The notes: generated by a model from the letters alone, not told the origin. A stretch of DNA of 64,000 bases from Tubiluchus corallicola (GCA_030141605.1 JAQGDQ010000062.1:253501-317500), one strand, 5' to 3'. Counted from the stretch's first letter, positions 49,201 through 62,420 are shown. Made by a program: numbers and translations.

Positions 49201-52200
49201 TCGTCCTTGTTTCGTGACGTAGGGTCATCCATAATCAACTGCATTCATTGCATTGCGATTCTATCATCTTTATCACTCATCTTGATCTGACTATCCAATA
49301 TGTTTCTAGCAGTCGACTCTGCGTGTATGAGGTTCCTATATCACGATGATCTCGTTCATGATAGTACTTCACGATAAGCTGAGTGATCCAACTTTTTTGT
49401 GGTAGTATGATAAGATATATAGTGCTTGTTTTTGGGAACTTGGCATTCTGTAATCGAATATTTGCCTTCATTATTCCATCTTCAGCGTCGATGAATGGAT
49501 TCAAGTTCAAAATTTTACTGCATTTTCGTACAGGGTCTCCTTTGCAGAGTGCTGACCATTCCACTGGGAAAAAACTTTGCTGCGCATTCGTAATGATGGT
49601 TTTCTTAGCCGAATCCAGCTCTTTGGTTGTAAATTCGCCTCCTTTCATTCGCTCTTCGTTTTTAGGTCGGCAGTTGAAACAAAATCTTTTTACCCATGCG
49701 ATGACTCTCAAAATTGACCATCCGATAATATTGTAACCAGTTTTGGGCGTCGCTTTTAGCCACGACGAATATCTTGATGGTTCTATAATCCATTCAGAAC
49801 TTGCCTAGCCATTTTCGATTGTAGAAAACATTCTTACTTCAGCTTTTCGCAGCTCTTCCTCTTGCATTATGTTTCTGTTTGCATGTTTCTTTGCCCACTT
49901 CGTCTCCAGAAATCTGCGCATTTAAGATCGTATTCGAGAGCTCCAGAAACTGTTTGTGTTAATCATAGGCCCAGTATTGGTCCATGTAGTTCTAATCATG
50001 GTATAGATAAGCGTTTTAGTGGCGCTAACCTGACTTTAACTGCAACTAGTCGTACCGAGATTCGTCCATCTTCATACATGTATTCTGTATTTCCGCATAT
50101 TGCTGCAGCATAAGCATCTTTCGATGCATCAACGTATGTGTGAATTTGAAAGTTGACTATTGTGCCTTCATCGTGTAAGCATCTGGGAAAACAGCACGTC
50201 TTTAGAATCTCTAGTTCAGCAAACCATCTTTGTCGTCTTTCTTCCATGCCTGGAAGCGGCTCGTCATGTTTGCTGCATCATTATTTTCGCTCGTACGTCG
50301 AAAGGCGATCAGAAGCCCAATGGGTCAAAGTTTGAGATTAAGATCCGCAAAGTAGTCCTCCTCGCTAACGTAATATTTGTCAGGTGAAGCCGGAACTCTG
50401 ATTGTAAATGCATCTGCTGTGGGATGCCACATTATTCTAATGTTTTGGTTGATGGCAGTTTCTCACTCTCTAAATCAACCTCTGCTGCTAAATCGGATGA
50501 AGGTTTACTTTCCATCAGCTTAGTAGAGTTCGACAACATCTTTCTGAGATGAAAATTGGCTTTGTCCACTCAGCTGGGTTAGTTCATTTCGTAAAATTAA
50601 CATCTCTTCTTCGTCATCTCTGGATTCCATGACGTCATCCATGTAGCATTGATTCAGTACGACTTCTGAAGCCATTAGGTATTTTTCTTTGTTGATTACT
50701 GCATGGAAACGCCAACAGTTTCGCACGTAAGATGGAGAGTAAGTTGCTCCAAAAATGTGTCTCAGAAATTCGTAAACTTTGGGTGCTTCATTTTCTTGTA
50801 CATCTCTCCAAATAAAACGATGAAACTATCTATCTTCTTCTTTCAAGGCTACTTGTAAATACATCTTGGATATGTCGCCTATGAGTGCTACAGTACCTCT
50901 TCTAAATCGCGCTAAAAGTTTGAATAAGTCGTTGAGTAGTGCTGGCCCTGCATAGGCTTCACTATTGAGACCTTTCCCTTCATTTTTTGCACAGGCATCA
51001 AAAATCACTTATACTTTTGTCGTAGTCCGCTCAGGCTTCGCTATGCAGAAATGAGGAAGAAACGCTGTGGTTACGGTTCTTCTTCTTCGGGAACTCGTCG
51101 TATGTTACCTTTCTCTTCATATTGCATAAAAACGTTGCTGTATTCTGTCGCTATTCCTGGCCTGTGTTTAAGCGATATTTCCAAGCAATGCAGCCATTTC
51201 TCTGCCAATGGTCGATTGTTCTTTAGACCTGGTCTCTCTTTCTCCCATGGTACCACTACTTCATATCTGCCGTTTACCATTTTTCTCGAGCTTGTAATTT
51301 TTTCCTATGGTTTTCGTTCATCTGGTGTCGTGCTAACATCTTTGCCTGTCCCAGCTTCATTTAGTTCGTCGAATGATTACATTTAGATCTTCATCTATCT
51401 GTGTGAAGAAGTATGATCGAATTTTTGTTTGCGTATAATATTGCGAGGATTGATTGCTGCGAGGGTATGGTGTTCCCACAGTTGTCCATCCTAATAGCAA
51501 TATATCAGCCGTGCTTCGTATCAAAACCGGAACTCCCTCGCTAACCTGTTTAGGTATACAGAAAATAGAGGGAAGCCAGCCGTGACGTCACATTCATACT
51601 TTTAAAGCTTAAATTACCAGCCTACTACAGTACATATTTTTAACAGAACTTACATACACATAATAAAATATCAGGATTAGTGGAATTCAAAAAAAATAAA
51701 CTGCAATGGTTATTGGCAAACATTCATGAATTATAATTATTTGTACTGTATAGAACCTGCCTGCATCTATTGTGCAATTTAGACAGAATTAAAACATCAG
51801 AATTTAAAATACCATTATATATGAAATTATTGTTGCGTTTCTTAGCTCTCATCATAAAATTATATGTTAGAATATGCAATAATAAGCGCATTCAGCAATT
51901 TAATTAAATCGTTTTTCTCGTATTTCCTCAAATATGTTGAAACAAAACTAGCACTAAGAAGGTTTTGCCAATTTTACTTGCAGATGTGTTTACCAGCATG
52001 CTGAAACAACTCCTTGGAGGCTTAGTGAACAGCGCAAAGAATCAGAATGAGTTAGACGTTGCAGAAGACGATTCAAACAGTTTTGAGCCGCAACCACTGA
52101 ATGTTGCACTAGATGCGCCTGGACTAACACAAGAAGATGCAGAAAGTCCACCAGAATCAGATGAGGAAGACACAGTTATTCCACCAGAGACAACCCCGAA

Positions 52201-55197
52201 TTTAAGAGGGAGAGAGGAACCTCCGCTCAACCCAGAAGGAGACGGTAACTAAAAAAATCCGTATTTTAACATTTGAAACAGCTGACGGGGTGCTTCTTGT
52301 AATTTAAAATGTGCAAAACACCTCGAGAAAAAAGAAAACGATTTAAATGAAATTTTAATTCTATAATATACTATCAATCATCTATAATTTCCACAAAAAT
52401 ATCAATAAGTTTTTCTTTTAAATAATGCCGAAATTGGAGACATAAAACTGATGTACTTCCGAACTACCTTTTATTGCTTCTAATAATGTTCAAGATGCTG
52501 GCAATAAAATTACTGCAGACGTGTGTTAATGAATGACGAAAAGGTAGTTAGCCTGCCTTATTGATGAATTAGTCACCTCTGTGCAACGTCTGTAGTTATG
52601 AAGGAGACACATCTTCGAAGCTCTTGCGGATTCTTGAAATAATTTTTTCAAGATCCGGTGAACCATAACGGGGATTGGCTAGTTAATCCCATGATAATAA
52701 TAATATACAAATGCCAACAAAATTATGAGACAGCCTAGTGACCAATACCACATAGAAAATTACTGAACACTTTCTGGAAATTACTTTCAAAAATAATCGT
52801 AACTTAGGGATTGTGCAAGCAACTATCCACGAGCTTTGTCTTTATCGATGACTGAAGTGATGCCTTTAGGCAGTTGTGTGACATTTTCAATAATATTTAT
52901 GTTAAACAACTGAAAGAACTGATGCTATATCGAAAAAAATAAATTAACCTTGGTTTTTATAATCCTAATAATATATTTATTGAAAAAGCAAGCAGTAACT
53001 TTAACTACATTAAATTTATAAGATAAGATTTAAAGAAAATAATTGTAGCATCTGATAAGATATTTATTCAGGAGAAACTTGTTTGAACAAAAGCTAGATT
53101 ACAACTAGCTCTTGACTGGTGGTTTACACTTATTTAACAATTTAAGAAGATGATAAATTTAAATACACGTATAATTTACAAACATGCACATACTAACATA
53201 ATCTTTTAATTTATCTTGTCACACGCACATACAGATATAGGCCTAAGACAAGTGATATTTTCAAAAACATTTTGAAGAGAAATTTAATCAGCTCCCTTTG
53301 ATTATTTTGTTGGCTCCGTAATATTGCAGTTAGTAATGCTTCTGATTAAAAATTAATTCTTATAATATGTCTTAAGTTGACATTACAAACAATAAGGAAG
53401 CACAGTTAACTGATGACTGGTGAGATAATAATACATGATAATCTTGCATTAATAACTGTATAACAGAAAAGTAGGCAGTAATTGAATATAGAAATTGGAA
53501 AACTGTAAACATTTAAATAATGGCAACTAGAGTATACGTCACGCATAAGCATATTTTGTGACAATCGTAAAAAGGATTGTGACGACCACTGGCACAATTT
53601 TTGACACTCTATGGTGTATTATATAAAAGAATAAATGGCTTTGCCAGCAATGCGAAGTGAGTGTTGTCTTTTGCTTTATCCGAGCACGCCAGAGTTCATC
53701 ACATGTGGATAAAAATAATAAAAGAAATATTATAAAACATTCTCCATACTAATTTTTAAAGCAAAGGGTTTTTATCCAGAATTTTTAGCAAGGGTCCAAG
53801 TAGTTTGATTAAAACCAATGCTGTTTTTATGACATTATCATTTGTGCTTAGAAATAACGGGGACGAACAGAAGGACAAACAAACTTTAATGTTTTTTTGC
53901 AAAGTTATAAAAAAAAATTGCAAAAGTTATTTAATAGTAATATAATAACCTAGCCACTGGGGAGGGGGTGTTGGCAAGCCAAGCCCGGATAAATAGGGAG
54001 GGTTAGGGTCAGGAAGGGCATCCGCCTGTAAAAACTGCGCCAAAACCTTTCATGAATGAGTCGGTGAGACTTAAAGGTACAGTCCACAAAGAAGTGGTCA
54101 GACCGGCTCTAATCTATGGGCTGGCAGCAGTTTCTCTAAAGAAGACTGAAGAGAAGAAAATGGATGTGGTGGAGATGAGGATGTTGAGATGGATGGTGGG
54201 AATAACAAGAAGAGATGAAATTAGAAATAATAATATCAGAGTAACAGTAAAAGTAGTGGAAGCCTCGCAAGATTGCGATGGTACGGACACCTGAAGAGAA
54301 GAGCCGGTGAAGATCATGTGGGAAGGGAGGTCATGGAAATGGAAGTGCTGGGAAATAGAAGAAGAGGACCACCCAAGTGGAGATGGATTGAATGTATTAA
54401 TGGAGACCTTAGAGAGAATAACATAAATGAAGAGATGGTCAACAACAGGAATGCGTGGAGAAGATTCATTCACAACGGCGACCCCGCATACGGAAAAGCT
54501 GGGAAGAAGAAGAAGAAGAAGAAGAAGAAGAAGATTTAATATAATATAATTCAAAAATAATATGACTATAAATCACTTACATGCATACACGTAACGAAAA
54601 ATTCAGCTAAACCCAACCCAAGTGTAATAGGAAGAGAGAAGAGGATAATTACGAAAAAGAAGAGTTCGATAGTCGCTGCAGGTATACCAATGAGCTAACA
54701 TCAGGTCATCGTAGGTTTTTAAAACTATGAATATAACGTATTCAATTGACATTATTAAATTTTGCTTCATTTCCAGTAAAAGTAGTTTTTAGTGTTCAGG
54801 TGCTTATATTTGGCATTTTAGGATAACGATGTCTTTAAAACAAATGTATGTTATCTTGAACTGTGACATGACAAACCGCGCACACGCACACATAGACTGT
54901 TCATATGCATCAATTCGTCTGCTCGTCACGGTCAATATTTCGTTTCATAATTATTGTTAGAGTGTATTTTCGCGTTCAGGAAAATGTTCCAAATGTTCAG
55001 GAACTAACTCTATAATAGATTATAATAATCTTATGCAGACAGCAAATGGTTAATTTTGACTTTTATGCACATATATTATTATTGTTTTTCTTTACCTTTA
55101 ACAGATTTGCAACCAGTAGAAGATTTGCAACCGACAGAAGATGACGGTCTCGAGCGTCCTGGTCGTGGTAGTGGTGGTAAAGACATTACACAAAGTC
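46238..55197 (+). CDS. Secreted acidic protein, 5' part (3 exons), possible relative of the upstream collagen
   Basis: Exon 1 (46238-46364) encodes 42 residues with a signal peptide (hydrophobic [12 protein letters not shown]) followed by QKSG, like QQSG in the upstream collagen. Exon 2 (51984-52244) begins with a possible amphipathic helix ([13 protein letters not shown]) and continues as an acidic Pro/Glu/Asp-rich chain. Exon 3 (55105-55197) contains a short repeat ([12 protein letters not shown]) and a Gly-rich end. All junctions are GT-AG and phase 1, the same phase pattern as the collagen gene. No Gly-X-Y run appears inside the window, so calling it a collagen would be inference. Intron 1 (5.6 kb) carries a BEL/Pao element and a palindromic element. 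The 3' end was not found; later exons probably lie beyond 58 kb or beyond the window. Confidence 0.68.
46850..47015. repeat. Degenerate CTGCCTAT-type tract
   Basis: Runs of CTATCTGCCCGTC and CTGCCTACC-type sequence in intron 1 of the second gene; the open frame through it is not a gene. Confidence 0.6.
47235..47396. mobile_element. Small palindromic element (MITE-like)
   Basis: 47235-47281 and 47350-47396 are 47-base inverted arms with few mismatches (AAGTAAAATCCATACTGAGA against its complement) around a 68-base AT-rich centre. No coding. It lies in intron 1 of the second gene. Confidence 0.7.
47650..47830 (-). mobile_element. 3' tail of a LINE in antisense
   Basis: A (GTAA)n run followed by AATTTATTTCAAACTAAAAG. 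This resembles the antisense LINE tails at 14430 and 56350 (TTTTATTTCAG-type start). Confidence 0.3.
48411..48701 (-). pseudogene. BEL/Pao C-terminal domain (DUF5641-like)
   Basis: [19 protein letters not shown] and [19 protein letters not shown] are the characteristic end of Pao polyproteins. Confidence 0.75.
48970..49711 (-). pseudogene. BEL/Pao integrase remnant
   Basis: 49277-49711 carries the zinc-binding-like [18 protein letters not shown]. 48970-49176 carries [17 protein letters not shown] of the catalytic core. They are separated by frame breaks. Confidence 0.65.
49996..50247 (-). pseudogene. BEL/Pao RNase H remnant
   Basis: The minus frame contains [16 protein letters not shown], a typical RNase H start with its catalytic Asp, and later a short truncated tail. 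Confidence 0.6.
50520..51280 (-). pseudogene. BEL/Pao reverse transcriptase remnant
   Basis: Minus frames include [18 protein letters not shown] and [16 protein letters not shown] (RT motif with the first catalytic Asp) and later CYMDDVMES (the YxDD-type box). They are split over several frames and stops. Confidence 0.7.
53945..54538 (+). mobile_element. 3' fragment of an RTE-like LINE
   Basis: Frames include [55 protein letters not shown] and [20 protein letters not shown], matching the C-terminal end of RTE-type reverse-transcriptase proteins. One frame shift separates the halves at about 54280. It ends in a (GAA)n tail. It lies in intron 2 of the second gene. Confidence 0.75.
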
Positions 55198-55534
55198 GTA
55201 AGTGTTATAAGCATATTTCGCTAAGGAAGGCGTTGAAAAATTCTGATTCAACTAGAACCATCCATTCGTTTACAGGGCTGATGCTGTCAAAATTGAGTTC
55301 ACAAGTACACTCAGTATAAGTATCAAGTCTAAATCTCCATGTACTAAGAACGCGATTCAGTCAGAAACGCGCACGATATCCATAGCAATTTTAACCACTG
55401 TCATCAAATTAGTAGGCTTTGACTCAATGATTTTTTATAATTATTGAACTAGGATAAGCCAGAATTAGAAAACCTGAGGATTTATAGGTAACGAACAATT
55501 AACCTGTTGATTAATAGGAGGAAAGTGCCGAAGT

Positions 55535-55605
55535 CACCCAGGATTCGAATTCAGAACTTTTCATTTACAGGACAGATGCATTCCCAGTTGAGAATGTGCT
55601 TCCCA
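55535..55605 (-). repeat. tRNA-Thr-like pseudogene/SINE head
   Basis: On the minus strand CTGTCCTGTAAATG resembles a Thr anticodon arm (TGT) and ATTCGAATCCTGGG a T-arm. The acceptor stem is not paired. Confidence 0.4.
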
Positions 55606-56344
55606 TTAGTGGTGAGAGGGGTACAGTTATCCCACCACTTTTATTTGGTTTATAATATCTTGATGAGTTTTTGATAAAATCAAAGAAATTGAAAATTGGT
55701 CGTATGACAGGCATTAAGTATTCTGATACATTGCTTGCGAAAGTATTCCGAGTTTGCTACTACTACCTTAAATCGTTTCAGGCTATGGTTACGATTTGTG
55801 AGAAATATGTAAAATAACTTGACATAAACTTCGTTAGCTTTCGAAAAATAAAATTAGAATTAAATGTACAAAGTTTAATTTAGCTAAAACAGGCCGTCTT
55901 ATTTAAATCAGAAGATTAATCTAATTTGCAAGAAACTCAGTTGGTGTTCATGCACTTTTTTTAGAATTTTTTTTAGAATTCTATTCCAGATTTACTTCAG
56001 TGCACGAGTACTAGAAAACTGTAGTGAATTATATATAATAAAATGCAAATAAACATACAATTGCTAGAGATAAACATGGTGCAAATGAGTAAAGTAAGTA
56101 ATAAATGAGGCAAAAAAATAAAATTAGAAAAGGAGGTGTATCGAATGTCTGACAAATTAAGTGTCAATTTGTATTACATTCTAAACGACTAACAGCCAGA
56201 ATGCATCCTTCCTAAGAACTTTTTATTATAATATACTTTACAATTTGGGATATTATTTTGAGCACAAATTAGTGAAGTGGAAGTAAAAATGGTAACAGAA
56301 AAATTCTCGAATGAAAATATTATAAGCAGCTTGGAGTTTACGTG

Positions 56345-56745
56345 TAGTGATTGATTGATTATAATTTTATTTCAGACAAGAAAGTCCATATAAAAATACA
56401 ATGCATAAAATCCGTGAATTCAAATAGCCTTAACTAAAATCTAATTACTAAAAATAAAGATTAAATTAATTGCACACAAACACATATACAAGCAAACGAT
56501 TTTATGAATAAAATGACATTCACACGATTATCACTCAATACCCAATACATTAATACACGATCAAAAAACATTAATTAAGTTTCATAAATTCAAGAAACAA
56601 AATCGTAGGGTCCACGGAACAGAAGTGATCTCCATTTCGCATGAAGAGTAGAATGAATATAAGCATCACACTGTAACATAGATTTAATGTACAAATTAGA
56701 TGTATTAAAAAGCCTATTTCTAAAAGAAAATACAAACTTGTGCGT
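56345..56745 (-). mobile_element. Antisense LINE 3' tail
   Basis: Begins TTTTATTTCAGACAAGAAAG, very like 14455-14490 (TTTTTATTTCAGGCAAAACT). AT-rich, non-coding. Probably another copy of one LINE family's 3' end in the minus direction. Confidence 0.4.
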
Positions 56746-58616
56746 ACGTCAAAATATGGGATGCCTAAATATACTGTCATTTCACGAGCATGTCAGGCGG
56801 AAAATACATACACTTGGTTGAGATGGTGCGAAAATCATGATTGTGCGAGAATTGTTCATAACATTTTAGCAACTTCTGCAAGGCATATCAAGACCGTGCT
56901 ATTATGCATAGATTGTCGGCATGCAGTAAGTGATCTATACAAGTAATTCCTAGCTTACACGTAGCATTTGAGTCTCAGTCGCGCATAGGCAGTGCGATAC
57001 ATCTCAGGTAAATCAGGAACAACGGGTGCCATTAAGCATGTGTTGAACTTATTAAAATCGAAAGAGATGGCAATAATGAAATATGATTATCCGTAGCATG
57101 ATAGCATGACTATGACGAGTATATCGTGAAGTCGCGGCCGACTACTTATAGTAGCATCGTGGTAATTGTTCTACATGCAGTATACTAAAGGACTAAGGTG
57201 GAAATGTGCTTGAGATTATAGGGGAGATGGGTGACAGTAAAGGAAATTTTGAAATCGAGCAGAGTAACCGTGAAGGCTTAGCACAGGCTTAAGAGAGTAT
57301 AACAGAACGATTTTTTAATTTTTTAAAAAATCTTTTTACATTTTTAAAGGATAATTTTTAATATTTTAATAAATCTTAGCTTTCTTAGATAGTAAGTCAA
57401 GTTCAAGTATAATTTTACATAATGTGTAATTTTGGTACAGCTTTATATGGCTTACAGTTTTAAATATTTTTATGTATAATCTTACATAACATATAACTTC
57501 AGTACAAATTTATAGTTGGTAGTTTTAAATATTTCTATGTAATTTTATACAATGCACATAATAGACGAAATGATATGTCTACGGCCTATGAAAGATGTTT
57601 AAGAGTTTTATGCCTTGCACTAGAAGGCATCTTTTACAGCTAAGATTGAAGTAGGCTGTGTGTTTTTCATCACGAGCAGAAACAGGCAGCAACTTGGTTT
57701 CTGAAAAACGGTCGTTTTATCTGCTTGACCAAGGAGCTGGTTGATCTGCTATAAACCATGATGCGTCATCAATAATAATTTTTAAATTATATAATTTTAT
57801 TAGTTTAGTCTTTAGCCGTAATTATAGACTTAGCAATTAAGTAATTGTGAGGGTTAGTTTGTCGTAGGCGTGGTGGTGCATTGTTGCAGCAGTATTTTTT
57901 TGCAAATTCGTCAGCATTGCAAGAATGTGTAGTGCCGACGTGGCGAGGTAATTTTGTGTTGAAAGATGTTTTACTTCGATTATATCTGTGCAATGGAAGC
58001 GTATAAATGTTTTTTTACTAATTACAGTGCTACAGACAATTGCTAATGATTTTGCCAAGAGTTGCCTTCGTGTTTTTTATTGTCGTCGAGTAATGGCCAC
58101 AGTAATTATGGTTTTTAAAACAGTAGAATTCAATTAATTTTCGTTTATTTGTGCAACAGTTTTTAGAAATTAAAGATTCTTAATTAGTACTTTTGTTGTT
58201 TATTATATTATTCATAGTTTCCTAAACAGTACTATCTGTTAATTCATTTACATGCTTATTTTTAACAATTAGAGTGCCATTAAGCGTGCGTTGAACTCTT
58301 TATATGTCTCCCTTTAGTTGAGTTACTGTTTCTTACAATATCTGGTAACAGAGATTCTTACTGCTCATAGTAATCACACTATTGCTAGCTTGTCCATTAT
58401 CATATTTATACAAATCACTGTTGCAGAGCCTTGCTAACTCGTATGCTTGAAGTAACGGCTGATGCTTTTTTGGATTGGCTAGTATTTTCCGCCACGTTTT
58501 CATTTGTATACATTTCACCCAGTAAAAATACGGATTAATGCTTATATGATGGATGAGCATAAATAAAATGTTCAGCTATAATACCATTTGCACCGCCAGC
58601 TTTGTGTTTTTTCAAG

Positions 58617-58819
58617 GTACAGGTAACACTGGAGACATTAATATTATTATTAATTTTACAGAATTAGTATCATCAGCATTGTCTAAATCAGTGAAATCAA
58701 TGCTGCCATTTGTAGCGTTGAATCAAGAAGGTGACAAAATGATTTTTCTAAAGTTAACGAATATTTTCTTTCCCAATAGCGTCGCCGACTTTATTTGGAA
58801 GTGGTACATCATTGTTGTG
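58617..58819 (+). CDS. Possible fourth exon of the second secreted-protein gene
   Basis: A strong acceptor (TTTGTGTTTTTTCAAG) precedes an open stretch that joins in frame with the phase-1 end of the exon at 55105-55197. It ends at a donor GTAAGA in phase 0. The encoded 67 residues include a helix-like TELVSSALSKSVKSML and end in a hydrophobic FIWKWYIIVV. LNQEGDKM loosely resembles ANRRGDEL near the collagen C-terminus, too weakly to claim homology. It could instead be a chance open frame; the exit phase breaks the 1-1 pattern. Confidence 0.35.
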
Positions 58820-58913
58820 GTAAGACTTAATGTTTCTCCAAAATTGATAACTAAGATTTATCAAATAAACTGCAAGCGATATTATCGTTCTTGATTGAGT
58901 TTTGAGTGCGGGC

Positions 58914-58942
58914 CGTGCAGTGAATTGAATTGAATTGAATTG
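58914..58942. repeat. GAATT pentanucleotide repeat
   Basis: About five copies of GAATT. Confidence 0.7.
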
Positions 58943-60942
58943 TGGCCGTGACAGTAGCTCATTTTCAGATATTTAAGCAGAATCATGAAATTACTACAGA
59001 ATCAATATCCGCTCTATGTTGAAATTAGACATCACATCTATCATCGCATAAAATTATATCACGTGGAAACGAGCAAACTTTATGAAAAACGTTTGTATGG
59101 GAAAAAAAGAAACAACATAAAGGAGAAGACTTTCCCTGTTATGTTCAGTGGTCAAAACTCTACTTAAATGGTGAAGTAATAGCCGAAGTGAGGTCGGAGA
59201 CTGGAACGTTTTAGACATGAACTAAACCTTCTGAGTAACTATAGTAATATTACTATTTGTTTTTGGAATATAACGGAGTATGATGTGTGTAAAGTATACT
59301 TAGAAGCTGTAAGTTGTGAAAAATATGATATTATAGTATAGTCAGAAACGCATTTATGCAAAGGTCAGATGTTTGCACTTAAAGAATATGTAAGTTTTCA
59401 TAATTCATTTTCAGAAGCCGATACTCAGTACAAAATAGGGGGTGTGTCTATGTTTATTAAAGATGAATCTTATGCTCTTCATTACAGATGATCTTATGCC
59501 ATTAGTTTAAAAAGTTGTTATGCCATACCCAGATATGATTTGCTGTTATTGTAGCTTCAAAATGCCCACTTGGATTGTAGGAATGTATATACCACTTGTT
59601 GATTCAAATTATTTTTCGAACTATTTTTTCACCAACATGATGGCATTTGCCAGGGAGCTTATTAATTGTCCTAAAATATTGGGAGGCGATTTCAATGCGA
59701 GAGTGGGTTCGTTAAGAAATAAGCTGTCAAAAGAAATCTTCTACGAAAAAATGTGAATCAACAGGTGAATTCTCACGGTGCATCACTATTATTAGGATGT
59801 GGGTCGCTTAAATTACATATTGTCAATCATATGCGAGCGACTTCACTTTTCAAAGAGGCGCAAAAGAGTCTCAGGTTCATTTAGTAATAATTAACATGCA
59901 GGCGATAGATCTTTTACAAGCGCAGAGGATAGCAAAACTTAGGGTAAACCTATCTGATGATTTTCCACTAGCTACGACGATTAGAGTATATATTGATCAA
60001 ACTTTAAGCATGGCTTTAAAAGCTTCGCAGGATATTAACACCGAATACCGTTGTATAGGCCGCAGACCTAAAACGATATATGCCAGTAATGTTGATTGGT
60101 ATACGTTTAGTCTTTTGATGAAGCATATTGCAAAATTATCCAGGGTAAAGCTGATTGCTTGTTAAACCAAGGAAATATGTCCTGTGGGGAGTTTGTTGAA
60201 GAAATTGAAACTGATACGACCTGCAGTGCAGCACGTGCGTCATCAAATACTACTTACATTAAAAATCACATGAATGATACAAATTTCTGGTTGGTAAACG
60301 ACCCTGGTACAAATGAAATGGAAGTAAGACATTTAAGTGTTATCGGTGATACAGCATTTGAGGCATATAAGGGAGAGTGTACAGTTGAACTTTTAAACGT
60401 TTGGCAAACTACTAGATCAAAATTTTTAATAGCTTACCAGCTTACCATGTATTAAAAAAGCAAAAAAGGTATGATAAATGGCATGCATTAGTACAAGATA
60501 ATAAATCCAAGGAAATATGGAGGAAGATAAGGTGGAATGGAAACTTAAAGGCAAATGACTCGATTTGTAAAAAAAGATATTACTGTTGAGGCAAATGTCT
60601 TAGTACAGTCATTTCAAAATCAATCCACTCTCCCTATGACAAACTCGATTTATAGTGATATAAAATCCAATGTATATATCCCAGTTTTAGATGATGAAAT
60701 TTCACAGAATGAGGTACTTGAGGCTCCTAAGTTGTTAAAAGAAAACAAAAGGTCTAGTGGTGGCTGGTGTACAGGACTGATAAATAGGCCTTGCAAATGA
60801 TGATGCCCGTATTATTGCTTGTACTGAACATGAGTTTTTTTGTCTACGGCTTACCCTGTAACTTGGTGTAGAGCTGTTTTAAAGGTATTGCTTAAAAAAC
60901 CGTGATTACAATGATGCCGGTAAGTACCGCGGAATTTCATTA

Positions 60943-61347
60943 ATGAGCCTTTTAGCTAAATTGTATGATATTATTCTGTGGTTCAAATTGTGGTTTAAGC
61001 CTTGTTATGAGCAATCTGATTTTCAACCCGGTCGCAGCTGTGCGGAACACGTATTAGTATTAACTTTAAGAATCTTAATTACAGTGGCTAAACAAGCTAA
61101 AATCACTTTATTCGTTGCTTTCCTTGATTTCAGCGCAGCTTTCGATCGCGTTGCAAAGGAGATATTGCTTATGAAACTGGCTAAACTTGGAATTGGTGCA
61201 GCATTCTTAAGTGCATTATATATATATATTAATGCTATGTATGCTTATACGGAAAATATTGTCTTTTGGCATCAGGCCCATTTGAGTCAAATGCTGGAAT
61301 TCGACAGGGCTCCCCAAGCTCCCCATTGTTGTTTATCGCATACATAA
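60943..61347 (+). pseudogene. LINE reverse transcriptase remnant
   Basis: Contains QPGRSCAEHVLVLTLRI and DFSAAFDRVAKEILLMKLAK, the standard early RT motifs with the first catalytic Asp. The frame shifts afterwards. Confidence 0.8.
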
Positions 61348-62066
61348 ATGACCTGATTGTTTTATTTCGTAATACGTTTGATCCTTAGTATATTATTCGT
61401 ATGATTCGTATCTTAGTTCATGCTGATTAAACCAGTCTTATTGCGACATCAAGGGCAAAGTTAATACCAAAATTTACAGCTTCTTGAAAATTGTTGCGAT
61501 GTAAACAAAATATTGTTGCAACATACTAAGTGTCACTGTCATTAGTGCTACGCACCGGTACTATATAACATAAACATTCAGTTACTTATCTCGGATCAAG
61601 AATATCCGATATCTTTAAAAGAATATATTCTGGAAGAATTTAAATCAAAGTGGTATAATTGCGCTAAGTTTTACAACTTTTTACATGAAAATCCTTATAT
61701 ATACCACTATGTATAAGAAAAAATGTCTTATTTGCTTGTGTAACCAGCACATTATTGTATAACTGTCAAACATGATGAAAAGAACGCTGTAATCAGCTAA
61801 AAACAAATATATGAAATTGGTAAAAATTTGGCTGGTGGTCAGATGGTCGGTCACTAATGATACAGTACTGTTTGATTGTTGTATGCCCTCATTAGAGTCC
61901 TTAATTGAACAAAGACAAATTAATTTTTGGAATAGTATCATGAAACGGAATAGTGAAACGGTATATGCTCAAAGGGTTAATCTCAGAACAACTGTAAATA
62001 TTTAACCTATTATAAATCTTTTTTGATAAGTACAAACATTTTTCATTTGGTAAACCTCCAATATCA

Positions 62067-62420
62067 GTGCATCATACGCGCATGAGAATCGGATTTTCGC
62101 AGCTAAACTATGACCTTTTCTCTAAAGGCTGTAAAGATAATAACGGTCATCCAATGTTGCCGAATTGTAACTGCGGATTTCGATTTGAGTCTGTTGAACA
62201 TTTTTTGTTGCACTGCCCATTGCATCAACTAGCTAGGGTTGTTATGTTTGATAGATTAAATGCAATACTTCTGCCCGAAAACGTTAATGTAGCTGCCTTA
62301 GGAAATAATGATCTGTTGAAGTTGTTATTATTCGGTAAAGATGAATTGAACTATGTTACTAACTGTAAAATATTCCAATGTATACATGACTTTATATTAT
62401 GTACTAAACGCTTCCAGTAG
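62067..62420 (+). pseudogene. LINE ORF2 C-terminal fragment
   Basis: Contains HHTRMRIGFSQLNYDLF and a CxC...HxxxxC cluster (CNCGFRFESVEHFLLHC), usual at the end of CR1/L2-type ORF2. Confidence 0.7.

Larger units (their letters stand above)
47871..51645 (-). mobile_element. Internally deleted BEL/Pao LTR retrotransposon, antisense
   Basis: Terminal direct repeats of about 155 bases (47871-48026 and 51493-51645) begin TGTTAAAAA on the minus strand, and the minus-strand 3' one is preceded by a purine-rich GTGGGGCTGGGAAA, a likely polypurine tract. Broken minus frames between them follow BEL/Pao order: reverse transcriptase, RNase H, integrase zinc-binding and core, then the C-terminal domain. 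Gag and protease are not seen, and the length of about 3.8 kb is below the usual 5-7 kb. No target-site duplication was recognised. Confidence 0.75.
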
